Source: an uncultured Eubacteriales bacterium
GTDB taxonomy: Bacteria; Bacillota; Clostridia; Christensenellales; DTU072
Length of the DNA stretch: 6,186 nt
Direction: 5' to 3'
Assembly (NCBI GenBank): GCA_902766325.1
Contig: CACXDF010000287.1
Location: forward strand, 1-6,186
Part shown: piece after piece, positions 1 through 5,391 of the stretch
Layout: each line of letters starts with the position of its first letter
Numbering within the stretch: the stretch's first letter is position 1
The notes under the pieces: model-generated
Database searches by the model: none
Seen by the model: the letters and a program-made list of their open reading frames with translations, nothing else
Told to the model about the DNA's origin: nothing
Position numbers and translations under genes: made by a program

Positions 1-510
1 ATCGCCGCGGATACCGAACGTGGCTTTTTCCGTCGCGCCGACGTTTTCGTATCCGGCCGAGATCAATTTTTCGGCAAGATCATACGTATCGATCTTATCG
101 CCGATCTTAATTTTTATTATATGGGAATCCAAAAGACATTTTTTAGGATACTTTTGCAGCAACGAGTCGACGGTAACGATCAGAGACAACTTTCCGTCGG
201 AAAGCCCTTTCAAACAGGACAACCGCTCGTACAACAAGCTGTAATCGGTCGCCTTACGAGCGATCAGTACGTCCTCTCTCTCCGGCAAAAGAGCCACCGT
301 TCCGTCGCCGTACTCGCGTATCCTTTCGTATGCCCTGCGCGCCGCGACAAGATCGGAAACGATATAAATAAACGGCTTGCCGCAGAAGGACGCGACGTGA
401 TAACGGGCGTTTTCGCACCCGCAAAAAACGCAAACGTTTTTACCGCTTTCGACGCCTTTCTTTATACTCGATAATTCTCCCTTTACGGGAGAAAAAACTC
501 TGTCCAACAT
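1..510 (-). CDS. mfd: Transcription-repair coupling factor Mfd, N-terminal part (3' end cut by window edge)
   Basis: Read by hand on the minus strand, the frame from the ATG at 510 runs 170 codons to the window edge without a stop. Mfd is a large ATP-dependent translocase (about 1,150 residues in most bacteria) that displaces stalled RNA polymerase and recruits UvrA. Only part of the UvrB-like N-terminal module is visible. The best diagnostic stretch is residues 120-170: a TVDSLLQKYP segment, a hydrophobic strand, then LAEKLISAGYENV and FGIRGD. This matches the family pattern in which a 'GYER..' segment is followed by 'GEFSIRGGIIDIYP'. The N-terminus is shorter than in Bacillus. The start overlaps the pth stop by one base (TAATG) and has no clear Shine-Dalgarno sequence, so reinitiation after pth is likely. 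The pth-mfd order is common in Firmicutes. Four cysteines (27, 30, 32, 43) lie close together, and a 7-bp hairpin sits in codons 6-12. Confidence 0.88.
   Translation of the reverse strand, partial: MLDRVFSPVKGELSSIKKGVESGKNVCVFCGCENARYHVASFCGKPFIYIVSDLVAARRAYERIREYGDGTVALLPEREDVLIARKATDYSLLYERLSCLKGLSDGKLSLIVTVDSLLQKYPKKCLLDSHIIKIKIGDKIDTYDLAEKLISAGYENVGATEKATFGIRGD
475..493 (-). other. Perfect 7-bp stem-loop just inside mfd
   Basis: In the mRNA sense, UUCUCCC (493-487) pairs perfectly with GGGAGAA (481-475) around a 5-nt loop. It begins 17 nt after the A of the mfd start codon. It lies inside the coding region and is not followed by a U tract, so it is not an intrinsic terminator. A role in tuning initiation of the Shine-Dalgarno-less mfd start is possible but purely inferred. 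Confidence 0.4.
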
Positions 511-1070
511 TATTTGATATTGTTGCCGTCCCTCATCAGTTTTTCTTCGTCGCCGTCGCGAAGATAGTTGTCGATAATATCGGCCGCCTTCTTGAAGACC
601 TCTTCGAAGCGAGGTTTGTCGGCGGCGGAAATGCGCCCCAAAACGTAATCCTTGAGATCGTACTCGTTACGACCGATGCCTATACGGATGCGCACGAACT
701 GTTCCGTTCCCGCTTTGTCCACCACGCTCCTCATGCCGTTATGCGTTCCGGCACTGCCGGACAGACGGACGCGTACGGTATAACGCGGGATATCGATATC
801 GTCGTAGATCACGATCATGTCCTGAGGCTTCATGCCATACTTGGTCAAAAGGCCCTTGACCGCTTCTCCGCTGTTGTTCATATACGTGAGCGGTTTGGCG
901 AGCACCACCTTTTGTCCGCCGATCTGCGTCACGCACGTAAGCGCGGAGCATTCGATCTTCGTGGGCTTTTTACCCACCTTTTCAGCCAGCGCGTCCAACA
1001 CGCGAAAACCGCAATTATGAAAAGTATCTTCGTATTCTTTGCCCGGATTACCCAGTCCGACTATTAACAT
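510..1070 (-). CDS. pth: Peptidyl-tRNA hydrolase
   Basis: Pth is a cytosolic monomer that cleaves the ester bond of peptidyl-tRNAs released prematurely from ribosomes, recycling tRNA. The 186-residue product is normal for the family. Family positions are visible: IVGLGNPG (3-10, with N8), the catalytic histidine H18 in FHNCGF, P-LTYMN-SG around N65, D91 in YDDIDIP, H110-N111 in GTHNG, and RIRIGIGRN (127-135). Two usually constant positions differ: phenylalanine replaces the arginine of 'TRHN', and threonine replaces the first glycine of 'GGHNG'; the proposed catalytic residues remain. The frame is open upstream to an ATG at 1199, but the family starts at the MLIVGLGNPG methionine at 1070. That start has AAGGAG six bases before it. 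The start overlaps the tadA stop by 7 nt and the stop overlaps the mfd start by 1 nt, so pth is translationally nested between them. Confidence 0.96.
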   Translation of the reverse strand: MLIVGLGNPGKEYEDTFHNCGFRVLDALAEKVGKKPTKIECSALTCVTQIGGQKVVLAKPLTYMNNSGEAVKGLLTKYGMKPQDMIVIYDDIDIPRYTVRVRLSGSAGTHNGMRSVVDKAGTEQFVRIRIGIGRNEYDLKDYVLGRISAADKPRFEEVFKKAADIIDNYLRDGDEEKLMRDGNNIK

Positions 1071-1516
1071 TTGTTTCTCCTTTCCGCAAAAAAGTCTTTC
1101 ATCAGCTTTTCGCATTCTTCTTTCTTTATTCCCGCCTCGTACGGTACTCTGTGGTTCATCCTGCCATCCGATACGAGGTCGTATAGACTTCCGCAACATC
1201 CTGTTTTAGGTTCCTTTACACCGTAAACAAGTTTCCCGACTCTCGCGTTTATCATCGCGCCCGCGCACATAGCGCACGGTTCTACGGTGACGTACAACGT
1301 ACAGTCGTAAAGATATTTCGTTCCCAGTATCTTCTGCGCTTTTTTGATGGCTTTTATCTCCGCGTGCGCGAGAGAATCGTTGTCGCCGATCTTGGAATTG
1401 CGCGTCCTCGTTACGATCTCCTCTCCGCGCGCAATGACGCACCCGATGGGCACTTCTCCTCTCTTATACGCGATCTTAGCCTGCGTAAGCGCCGCTTCCA
1501 TCATTTTCTCGTGCAA
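1064..1516 (-). CDS. tadA: tRNA-specific adenosine deaminase TadA (TTG start)
   Basis: TadA converts adenosine 34 of the tRNA-Arg(ACG) anticodon to inosine, letting one tRNA read several arginine codons. The 150-residue product carries the cytidine/deoxycytidylate deaminase zinc site: H51-A52-E53, where the histidine binds zinc and the glutamate is the proton shuttle, and P80-C81-A-M-C84. GEVPIG (20-25), the C-terminal GSLYDL (109-114) and NHRV (121-124) are typical TadA signatures and separate it from other deaminases such as guanine deaminase. The start chosen is TTG at 1516, because GGAGG lies 5 nt upstream and the resulting N-terminus (HEKMMEAAL) aligns with the family's 'HEYFMREAL'. The ATG at 1504 would leave a 17-nt spacer. 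The gene overlaps the M14 peptidase upstream by 41 nt and pth downstream by 7 nt. The 'HN' of the usual 'AHNxRE' segment is RN here. Confidence 0.95.
   Translation of the reverse strand: MHEKMMEAALTQAKIAYKRGEVPIGCVIARGEEIVTRTRNSKIGDNDSLAHAEIKAIKKAQKILGTKYLYDCTLYVTVEPCAMCAGAMINARVGKLVYGVKEPKTGCCGSLYDLVSDGRMNHRVPYEAGIKKEECEKLMKDFFAERRNKC
1077..1082 (-). promoter_or_regulatory. Ribosome binding site of pth
   Basis: The minus strand reads AAGGAG followed by a 6-nt spacer and ATG at 1070. This site lies within the last codons of tadA. It fixes the pth start at 1070 rather than at the upstream in-frame ATG at 1199. Confidence 0.85.
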
Positions 1517-2237
1517 TTTTTCCTCCGATCCTTTCCAGCAGGCCGATACTGCCTTCGTGCTTTAACAACAGTTCTTTCAGTTTATTTTCCGGACAGGGGT
1601 GTCCCCATTCCGACTTGCCGACTTCCACGGTCAAGCCGAGCCCGGGAAAGTTATTGCAATACCAGTCCTTCAATCCGCCCGCGGAACCTACGCTCTTTTT
1701 TAGCGGATATCCGATCGCCGCCGCGTAAGTAGCGGCTTCCTCTTTGTGACGGCAGTTTGGTCCGAATCCCCAATAGACCTCTTCTCCGAGAGCATGGTAG
1801 CTAACAACTACCGAGTATTTCTTTTCCCGAATAAGGTCGCAGACAGCTTTTGTTTCCGGCTCGCTCTCGGGATACGGCCCGATATAGTTTTCCGGTCCGG
1901 ATACGATCACGTTGCGCGCTCCCGTTCCCCACCCCGCGTCGAAATTAACGTTCAGATCAACGCCGAAGGCGTTCGCCTTCCACATCCTTACGTCGCCGCC
2001 GAAAGGGATCCTCGGCCTTTCTTCTCCGCGTGCGACGGCTCTTCCGTCCGGATTAAGACAGGGGATGCAATCGGTGTTTTTCCCCTCCATCCGCCAAAGT
2101 TCGTACGTCAGGTCGCACGTAATATGCTCCCGCGCGTGGATGCCGCCGATAATAAGCACGGCCGCGTCCCCTCTTCCCGAGTGGAAAAGGGGTATCTCCC
2201 GTCCCAAGCGGGAATAACCTATGATCGTTTTTTTCAT
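1476..2237 (-). CDS. M14-family zinc peptidase, MpaA / gamma-D-glutamyl-diamino acid peptidase-like
   Basis: This 253-residue protein fits the zinc carboxypeptidase (M14) fold. Zinc ligands are H34 and E37 in GIHARE and H148 in VVSYHALG; the catalytic glutamate is E205 in LTVEVG. It also has the NPDG segment (62-65), GVDLNVNF (92-99) and SEPETKAVCDLI (125-136). Length and motif layout resemble E. coli MpaA and Firmicute gamma-D-glutamyl-L-diamino acid peptidases, which cut the D-Glu/meso-DAP bond of cell-wall peptides. No signal peptide or LysM domain is seen, so a cytoplasmic role in muropeptide recycling is plausible but inferred. Position 97 is valine where the canonical substrate-binding Asn-Arg pair has arginine. 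The start at 2237 has AAGG six bases upstream and follows rlmH by 24 nt, the longest gap in the window. The last 41 nt overlap tadA, and the final dozen residues look like an unstructured tail. Confidence 0.9.
   Translation of the reverse strand: MKKTIIGYSRLGREIPLFHSGRGDAAVLIIGGIHAREHITCDLTYELWRMEGKNTDCIPCLNPDGRAVARGEERPRIPFGGDVRMWKANAFGVDLNVNFDAGWGTGARNVIVSGPENYIGPYPESEPETKAVCDLIREKKYSVVVSYHALGEEVYWGFGPNCRHKEEAATYAAAIGYPLKKSVGSAGGLKDWYCNNFPGLGLTVEVGKSEWGHPCPENKLKELLLKHEGSIGLLERIGGKIARENDGSGAYAG
1522..1527 (-). promoter_or_regulatory. Ribosome binding site of tadA, inside the M14 peptidase gene
   Basis: The minus strand reads CGGAGG, then AAAAA, then TTG at 1516. The strong match and 5-nt spacing select the TTG start for tadA over the in-frame ATG codons at 1504 and 1501. 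The site lies within the coding sequence for the last residues of the upstream peptidase. Confidence 0.8.
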
Positions 2238-2243
2238 ACTTTA

Positions 2244-2247
2244 CCTT
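2244..2247 (-). promoter_or_regulatory. Ribosome binding site of the M14 peptidase gene
   Basis: AAGG on the minus strand with a 6-nt spacer to ATG at 2237, within the 24-nt gap after rlmH. The gap is AT-rich but shows no recognisable -10/-35 pair and no hairpin. Confidence 0.6.
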
Positions 2248-2261
2248 ATGTAAAAAACGAA

Positions 2262-2702
2262 TTATTTGTGATAGGGGGTATGGTGCAGGATGGTAAAGGC
2301 GCGATAAATCTGTTCACACAAAATAACGCGCATCATGCGGTGCGGGAAGGTCACTCTGCCGAAAGATATCTTTTCTTCGGCAAGACTTTTTATGTCCGCG
2401 CTGAGGCCCTCGCTTCCCCCTATCAAAAAAGTGAGCTCGCTTTTACCCGCGCTCGCCTTTTTATCGATCAACTCGGCCAAGTCTTCGGACGAGATCAGTT
2501 TGCCCTGCACGTCGCAAGCGACGACGCACCCGGATAACTTTTTTTTGATCTCGATTCCTTCCGCCTCGGGCGATCTGCCGTCGGGGATCTCGATCACCCG
2601 ACATTCGCAGTATTTTTCCAACCACTTCGTATACTCTTTTACGCCTTCTTCCCAAAACTTTTCTTTCAGTCTTCCGACAGCCACGATATTGATCTTGATC
2701 AT
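2262..2702 (-). CDS. rlmH: 23S rRNA (pseudouridine-1915 N3)-methyltransferase RlmH
   Basis: RlmH is a small homodimeric SPOUT-class (knotted) methyltransferase that uses S-adenosylmethionine to methylate pseudouridine 1915 in helix 69 of 23S rRNA on assembled 70S ribosomes. The 146-residue product shows the family's N-terminal IVAVGRLKE (6-14), the SAM-pocket strand FLIGGSEGL (92-100), KISFGRVTFPHRMMRV (111-126), EQIYRAF (130-136) and the terminal PYHK. It is about 10-13 residues shorter than the usual 155-159; the missing part maps to the loop after the IPDG segment (residues about 41-60). The ATG at 2702 directly abuts the TAG stop of the preceding protease gene (TAGATG), with GGGGAG 11 nt upstream, so translation is probably coupled. 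In Bacillus, rlmH also lies near walJ, separated by an HtrA-type protease gene. Confidence 0.96.
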   Translation of the reverse strand: MIKINIVAVGRLKEKFWEEGVKEYTKWLEKYCECRVIEIPDGRSPEAEGIEIKKKLSGCVVACDVQGKLISSEDLAELIDKKASAGKSELTFLIGGSEGLSADIKSLAEEKISFGRVTFPHRMMRVILCEQIYRAFTILHHTPYHK

Positions 2703-3722
2703 CTATCTGCCCACTCCCCACACGAAAGTAAAAATCGTGGAGACGATCATAATAACAGCCGCGCCGTACAAAGGAGCGTATTCATACCATCTGACGCCCG
2801 CTTTTGCCGTCTCTCGCACGATAGTAAGATCGCCGAAGATGTCGTCGACGTATTGCGTTTTGTTCGGATAATAGTATTCGTCTTCTTTTTCTTTGCGCAG
2901 TTCTTCCGACTGCGAAAACTTACCGATCAGCCATAACAAAACGGCCAGTATGATACCGAGGACCGCAATATAAACGAGCAGTACGAAGATGTTTTTGAAA
3001 AACACCGAATATACGCCTTCGCGGAAACCGGAAAAAACCCCCGTTCTTTGCGATGAAAATTGAGAAAAAACGGCGACTGCGTTATTTACGAAATGTATGA
3101 TCATTCCGGGCACGACGCTACGCGTTTTTACGATCAGGAACGCAATGATAAAACCGACGACGAAAGTATATCCCGTCTGCAGAATGAACTGATGTCCGAA
3201 AGCGAACAAAATCGCGAGTAACAGGATTTTTTTTCGATCGTCTTCCACCTCCGAAAACATCTGCATACCGAGTCCGCGGAAATTGATCTCCTCGAATATT
3301 CCGGGCAAAACGGAAGAGGTAAAAAGCTCCATCGCAAGGATAGCCCACGCGATATCTCCAAGCGGATAAACCGTTCCGGCGACATTACCTTGCGAATAAC
3401 CGATCAATCGTAAAACAGTGGTCCAAATGCCGGACAGAGCAGGCACGAGAAAACTGAGCAGAATGCCGACCGCCACGGCGAAAACGTAGATGATGGGGCG
3501 TATCTTTCTTTTCAGATAAAAACCCTCGAACGGGTCTTCTTTGACCCAAAAGCGATATAATAAAAACGGAATAAGTCCCATTCCCACCACTTGCGTCAAA
3601 AAAGAAAACAGCCAATCGTTCAAATAATCGCCGATATTGACGAATGGAATGACGATACGCATAAGCAGAAGCCATACCGTCGTTATAAAAAAGATCATGC
3701 TCGTTTTAAACGTCTTCGACAT
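2703..3722 (-). CDS. CPBP-family intramembrane metalloprotease (second of a tandem pair), long cytoplasmic loop
   Basis: CPBP (CAAX protease and bacteriocin-processing, also called Abi) proteins are multi-spanning glutamate-type membrane proteases related to eukaryotic Rce1. The three family motifs are present: E144-E145-xxx-R149 (FEEINFR), F173-xxx-H177, and H210-xxx-N214 (HFVNN). Hydrophobic segments lie near 9-29, 40-57, 75-98, 122-142, 166-200, 203-222, 243-267 and 316-336. Residues 269-312 form a charged, tyrosine-containing soluble stretch (EELRKEKEDEYYY then an acidic patch) before the last membrane segment; the upstream paralogue has only about 13 residues there. The substrate is unknown; CPBP members process prenylated proteins or peptide pheromones, or give bacteriocin immunity. 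The start at 3722 has AGGGG upstream. The gene follows the first protease by 16 nt and abuts rlmH with no gap. Confidence 0.9.
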   Translation of the reverse strand: MSKTFKTSMIFFITTVWLLLMRIVIPFVNIGDYLNDWLFSFLTQVVGMGLIPFLLYRFWVKEDPFEGFYLKRKIRPIIYVFAVAVGILLSFLVPALSGIWTTVLRLIGYSQGNVAGTVYPLGDIAWAILAMELFTSSVLPGIFEEINFRGLGMQMFSEVEDDRKKILLLAILFAFGHQFILQTGYTFVVGFIIAFLIVKTRSVVPGMIIHFVNNAVAVFSQFSSQRTGVFSGFREGVYSVFFKNIFVLLVYIAVLGIILAVLLWLIGKFSQSEELRKEKEDEYYYPNKTQYVDDIFGDLTIVRETAKAGVRWYEYAPLYGAAVIMIVSTIFTFVWGVGR

Positions 3723-3733
3723 AATCGTTCGAT

Positions 3734-3738
3734 CCCCT
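3734..3738 (-). promoter_or_regulatory. Ribosome binding site of the second CPBP gene
   Basis: The minus strand reads TAAAGGGGAT: the TAA stop of the first CPBP gene runs straight into the AGGGG site, with 11 nt to ATG at 3722. Ribosomes finishing the first protease therefore terminate on top of this site, which favours coupled synthesis. Confidence 0.65.
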
Positions 3739-4620
3739 TTACGAAAAGAAACTGGCAGTTACCGTGGTCGTCCACATGACGCCCAAAACGATCAATAAGA
3801 TGATCGTATACGGTTCCACCTTTCCCCCGTTTTTTTTGACGGCTGTCGTATTCTTCCAAACGAGGAACAAGCCCGTTGCAAGTAATATCGCGCCGATAGC
3901 GAGCGCTACGCCCAGGACAACGGGGTTAGTCCAGTTAGCCACGCCTTCGGTCCATCTCTCCAAAAAGAGCGCCAGAAAGTTATTGATAAAATGCGCGATC
4001 ATCGTGAGCGTAATGTTTTTCGTTCTTACGTACAAAAAGCATAATACGCAACCGAGGAAGAATTGATGAACGGTTTGCGCCAGATTCAGATGGCTCAGAC
4101 TGAAAAACAACCCTCCGAGCACAATGATCACCCATTCATTATTCCCCTCCATTCCTTCGCAAAACGTTTTACGAAACATCATTTCTTCTCCGACGGCCGG
4201 CAAGATGCAAACGAAGAGGATAGACAGGATCACTTCTCCGGCGGTCCCCGTCGGCGGTAGGATGACGGTGCTTTTGCTTCCGGACATAGTTAATGCTTTC
4301 TGCAAATAAAAATTGGGCAAAAGCGCGAACAAAAAAATACCGAGCGCGATCAGAACGGCAAAGGCGTACGGAAGAGGCTTTATGTTCTGCGGCCGGAAGA
4401 ACTCTTCTTTAGGGATCCTTTTCACAAAAGAAAAGACACCCAATACGATCAAATAAGATAGTTGCGGAACGATATAACAGCCGAATACGTAGCCGGCCTC
4501 GTCGATCTGTTCGTCGCGACGTACCGCCTCCAACAAAAAAGTCAGGATCAAATTGGCCGTCAATGCGACCAGATAGCAAACAAGAGTATACGACTGCGTG
4601 ATCTTTCCTTTCTCTTTCAT
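3739..4620 (-). CDS. CPBP-family intramembrane metalloprotease (first of a tandem pair)
   Basis: A 293-residue membrane protein with all three CPBP motifs: E145-E146-xxx-R150 (GEEMMFR), F173-xxx-H177 (FFSLSH) and H210-xxx-N214 (HFINN). About eight hydrophobic segments can be traced, near 9-32, 45-67, 84-107, 127-143, 163-200, 203-222, 232-256 and 271-290. The motif positions match those of the neighbouring paralogue to within one residue, so the pair probably arose by duplication. The frame is open to an ATG at 4710, but those extra 30 codons lie inside walJ and encode no membrane segment. The ATG at 4620 overlaps the walJ TGA as ATGA and gives MKEKGK followed by the first hydrophobic helix, so it is preferred. 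Only a distant AAGG is seen upstream, so initiation probably depends on ribosomes finishing walJ. The active-site residues are intact; the substrate is not known. Confidence 0.9.
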   Translation of the reverse strand: MKEKGKITQSYTLVCYLVALTANLILTFLLEAVRRDEQIDEAGYVFGCYIVPQLSYLIVLGVFSFVKRIPKEEFFRPQNIKPLPYAFAVLIALGIFLFALLPNFYLQKALTMSGSKSTVILPPTGTAGEVILSILFVCILPAVGEEMMFRKTFCEGMEGNNEWVIIVLGGLFFSLSHLNLAQTVHQFFLGCVLCFLYVRTKNITLTMIAHFINNFLALFLERWTEGVANWTNPVVLGVALAIGAILLATGLFLVWKNTTAVKKNGGKVEPYTIILLIVLGVMWTTTVTASFFS

Positions 4621-5384
4621 GAAAGTAATACCGTATCCTTTTGCATAGCCACCCTGATCGTAACTTCTTTTCCCGCCCCGCATTTTTCGAGGTAAGAACG
4701 CGTCGTCCAATAGGCGAGCTCGCTTAGATTATTATTTTCGCTCAGATGTGCCAACAAGATCTTTTTCGTTCCGTTCTTTACCAGATCTCCGCACGTCAAA
4801 GCGCTTTCTTCGTTACAAAGATGTCCCGTATCGGACAAAATGCGTCTCTTGAGGTACTCCGGATAAGCGCCGCGAATGAGCATCTCTTTATCGTGATTGC
4901 TTTCCAGCACGACCTTATTACAGCCGAGCGCCATGCGCATCATACCCTTACTGATATAGCCCGTGTCGGTCATGTAACACACCGAGTCGTCTTCGTCCTT
5001 TATTACGAATCCGAGGGGGTACGCCGCATCGTGGCTGACGCGGAAAGGCATAACGTCCATAGAACCGAGTCGAAAACCCTTTTCGTCCACTTCCATCGTC
5101 CGCTTATACGGAAGGGGCACGATTTTTCCGATCGCGTCCAACGTTTCGGCATGGCTGTATACCGGTACAACGGCGGCTATCTCCGCGATAGAGCGGATAT
5201 GGTCGGAATGCTCGTGCGTTACCAAAACGGCGTCCAGTTCGTGCGGTAAAACGCCTACCTGCGACAGCTTTGTCATCGTCGTCCTTGGGCTAAGTCCGGC
5301 GTCGATCAAAACACTGTTCTTTCCGTTGGTTACCACCATACAATTCCCCTTAGAGCCACTGCCCAGGGAATATATTTTCATCAT
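4617..5384 (-). CDS. walJ: MBL-fold metallo-hydrolase, WalJ/YycJ family
   Basis: The 255-residue product opens with KIYSLGSGSKGNCM, the family's N-terminal strand. It has the metallo-beta-lactamase metal site H57-x-H59-x-D61-H62 (THEHSDH), H118 in RVSHDA, D140 in YMTDTGY, and further histidines at 164, 188 (GHLCNEES) and 213 (LAHLSENNN) typical of the YycJ/WalJ subgroup. In Bacillus and Staphylococcus this gene closes the walRK cell-wall two-component operon. Its biochemical role is unsettled, with links proposed to cell division or DNA repair, and a nuclease-like activity is suggested by the fold. walRK is not in this window. Two adjacent ATG codons (5384 and 5381) could serve as start. The Shine-Dalgarno match is weak (AAGA), so coupling to the phosphoribosyltransferase gene 7 nt upstream is likely. 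The stop overlaps the first CPBP start as ATGA. Confidence 0.92.
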   Translation of the reverse strand: MMKIYSLGSGSKGNCMVVTNGKNSVLIDAGLSPRTTMTKLSQVGVLPHELDAVLVTHEHSDHIRSIAEIAAVVPVYSHAETLDAIGKIVPLPYKRTMEVDEKGFRLGSMDVMPFRVSHDAAYPLGFVIKDEDDSVCYMTDTGYISKGMMRMALGCNKVVLESNHDKEMLIRGAYPEYLKRRILSDTGHLCNEESALTCGDLVKNGTKKILLAHLSENNNLSELAYWTTRSYLEKCGAGKEVTIRVAMQKDTVLLS

Positions 5385-5391
5385 TTTTTTC

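Noticed and set aside
113..125. ATTATA on the plus strand as a minus-strand -10 box (TATAAT)
   Set aside because: It lies inside mfd and no TTGACA-like -35 element is found at the proper distance.
121..474. Plus-strand open frame opposite mfd
   Set aside because: The minus strand carries an uninterrupted 170-codon Mfd match here; the plus-strand product has no recognisable motif.
475..500. Hairpin near the pth/mfd junction as an intrinsic terminator
   Set aside because: In the transcribed direction the U-run comes before the stem, not after it, and the hairpin is inside mfd. On the plus strand it is followed by A residues.
1071..1199. N-terminal extension of pth from an ATG at 1199
   Set aside because: The added 43 residues lie within tadA, do not belong to the Pth family, and the AAGGAG site favours the ATG at 1070.
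1501..1506. ATG codons at 1504 and 1501 as the tadA start
   Set aside because: They lie 17-20 nt from the GGAGG site, while TTG 1516 is 5 nt away and restores the family's N-terminal alignment. Not fully excluded.
2262..2285. 3' end of rlmH as an SCC-type attachment site
   Set aside because: The end encodes PYHK like the staphylococcal orfX attachment site, but that follows from protein conservation. No recombinase, direct repeat or inserted element is present, and the M14 gene follows after 24 nt.
1746..2537. Long plus-strand open frame (263 codons) opposite the M14 and rlmH genes
   Set aside because: It is antisense to two well-supported genes, spans their junction, shows no family motif, and mirrors the codon use of the minus-strand genes.
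4621..4710. N-terminal extension of the first CPBP protease from an ATG at 4710
   Set aside because: The added 30 residues overlap the conserved walJ coding end, are basic and non-membrane, and the ATGA overlap at 4620 is the normal coupled start.
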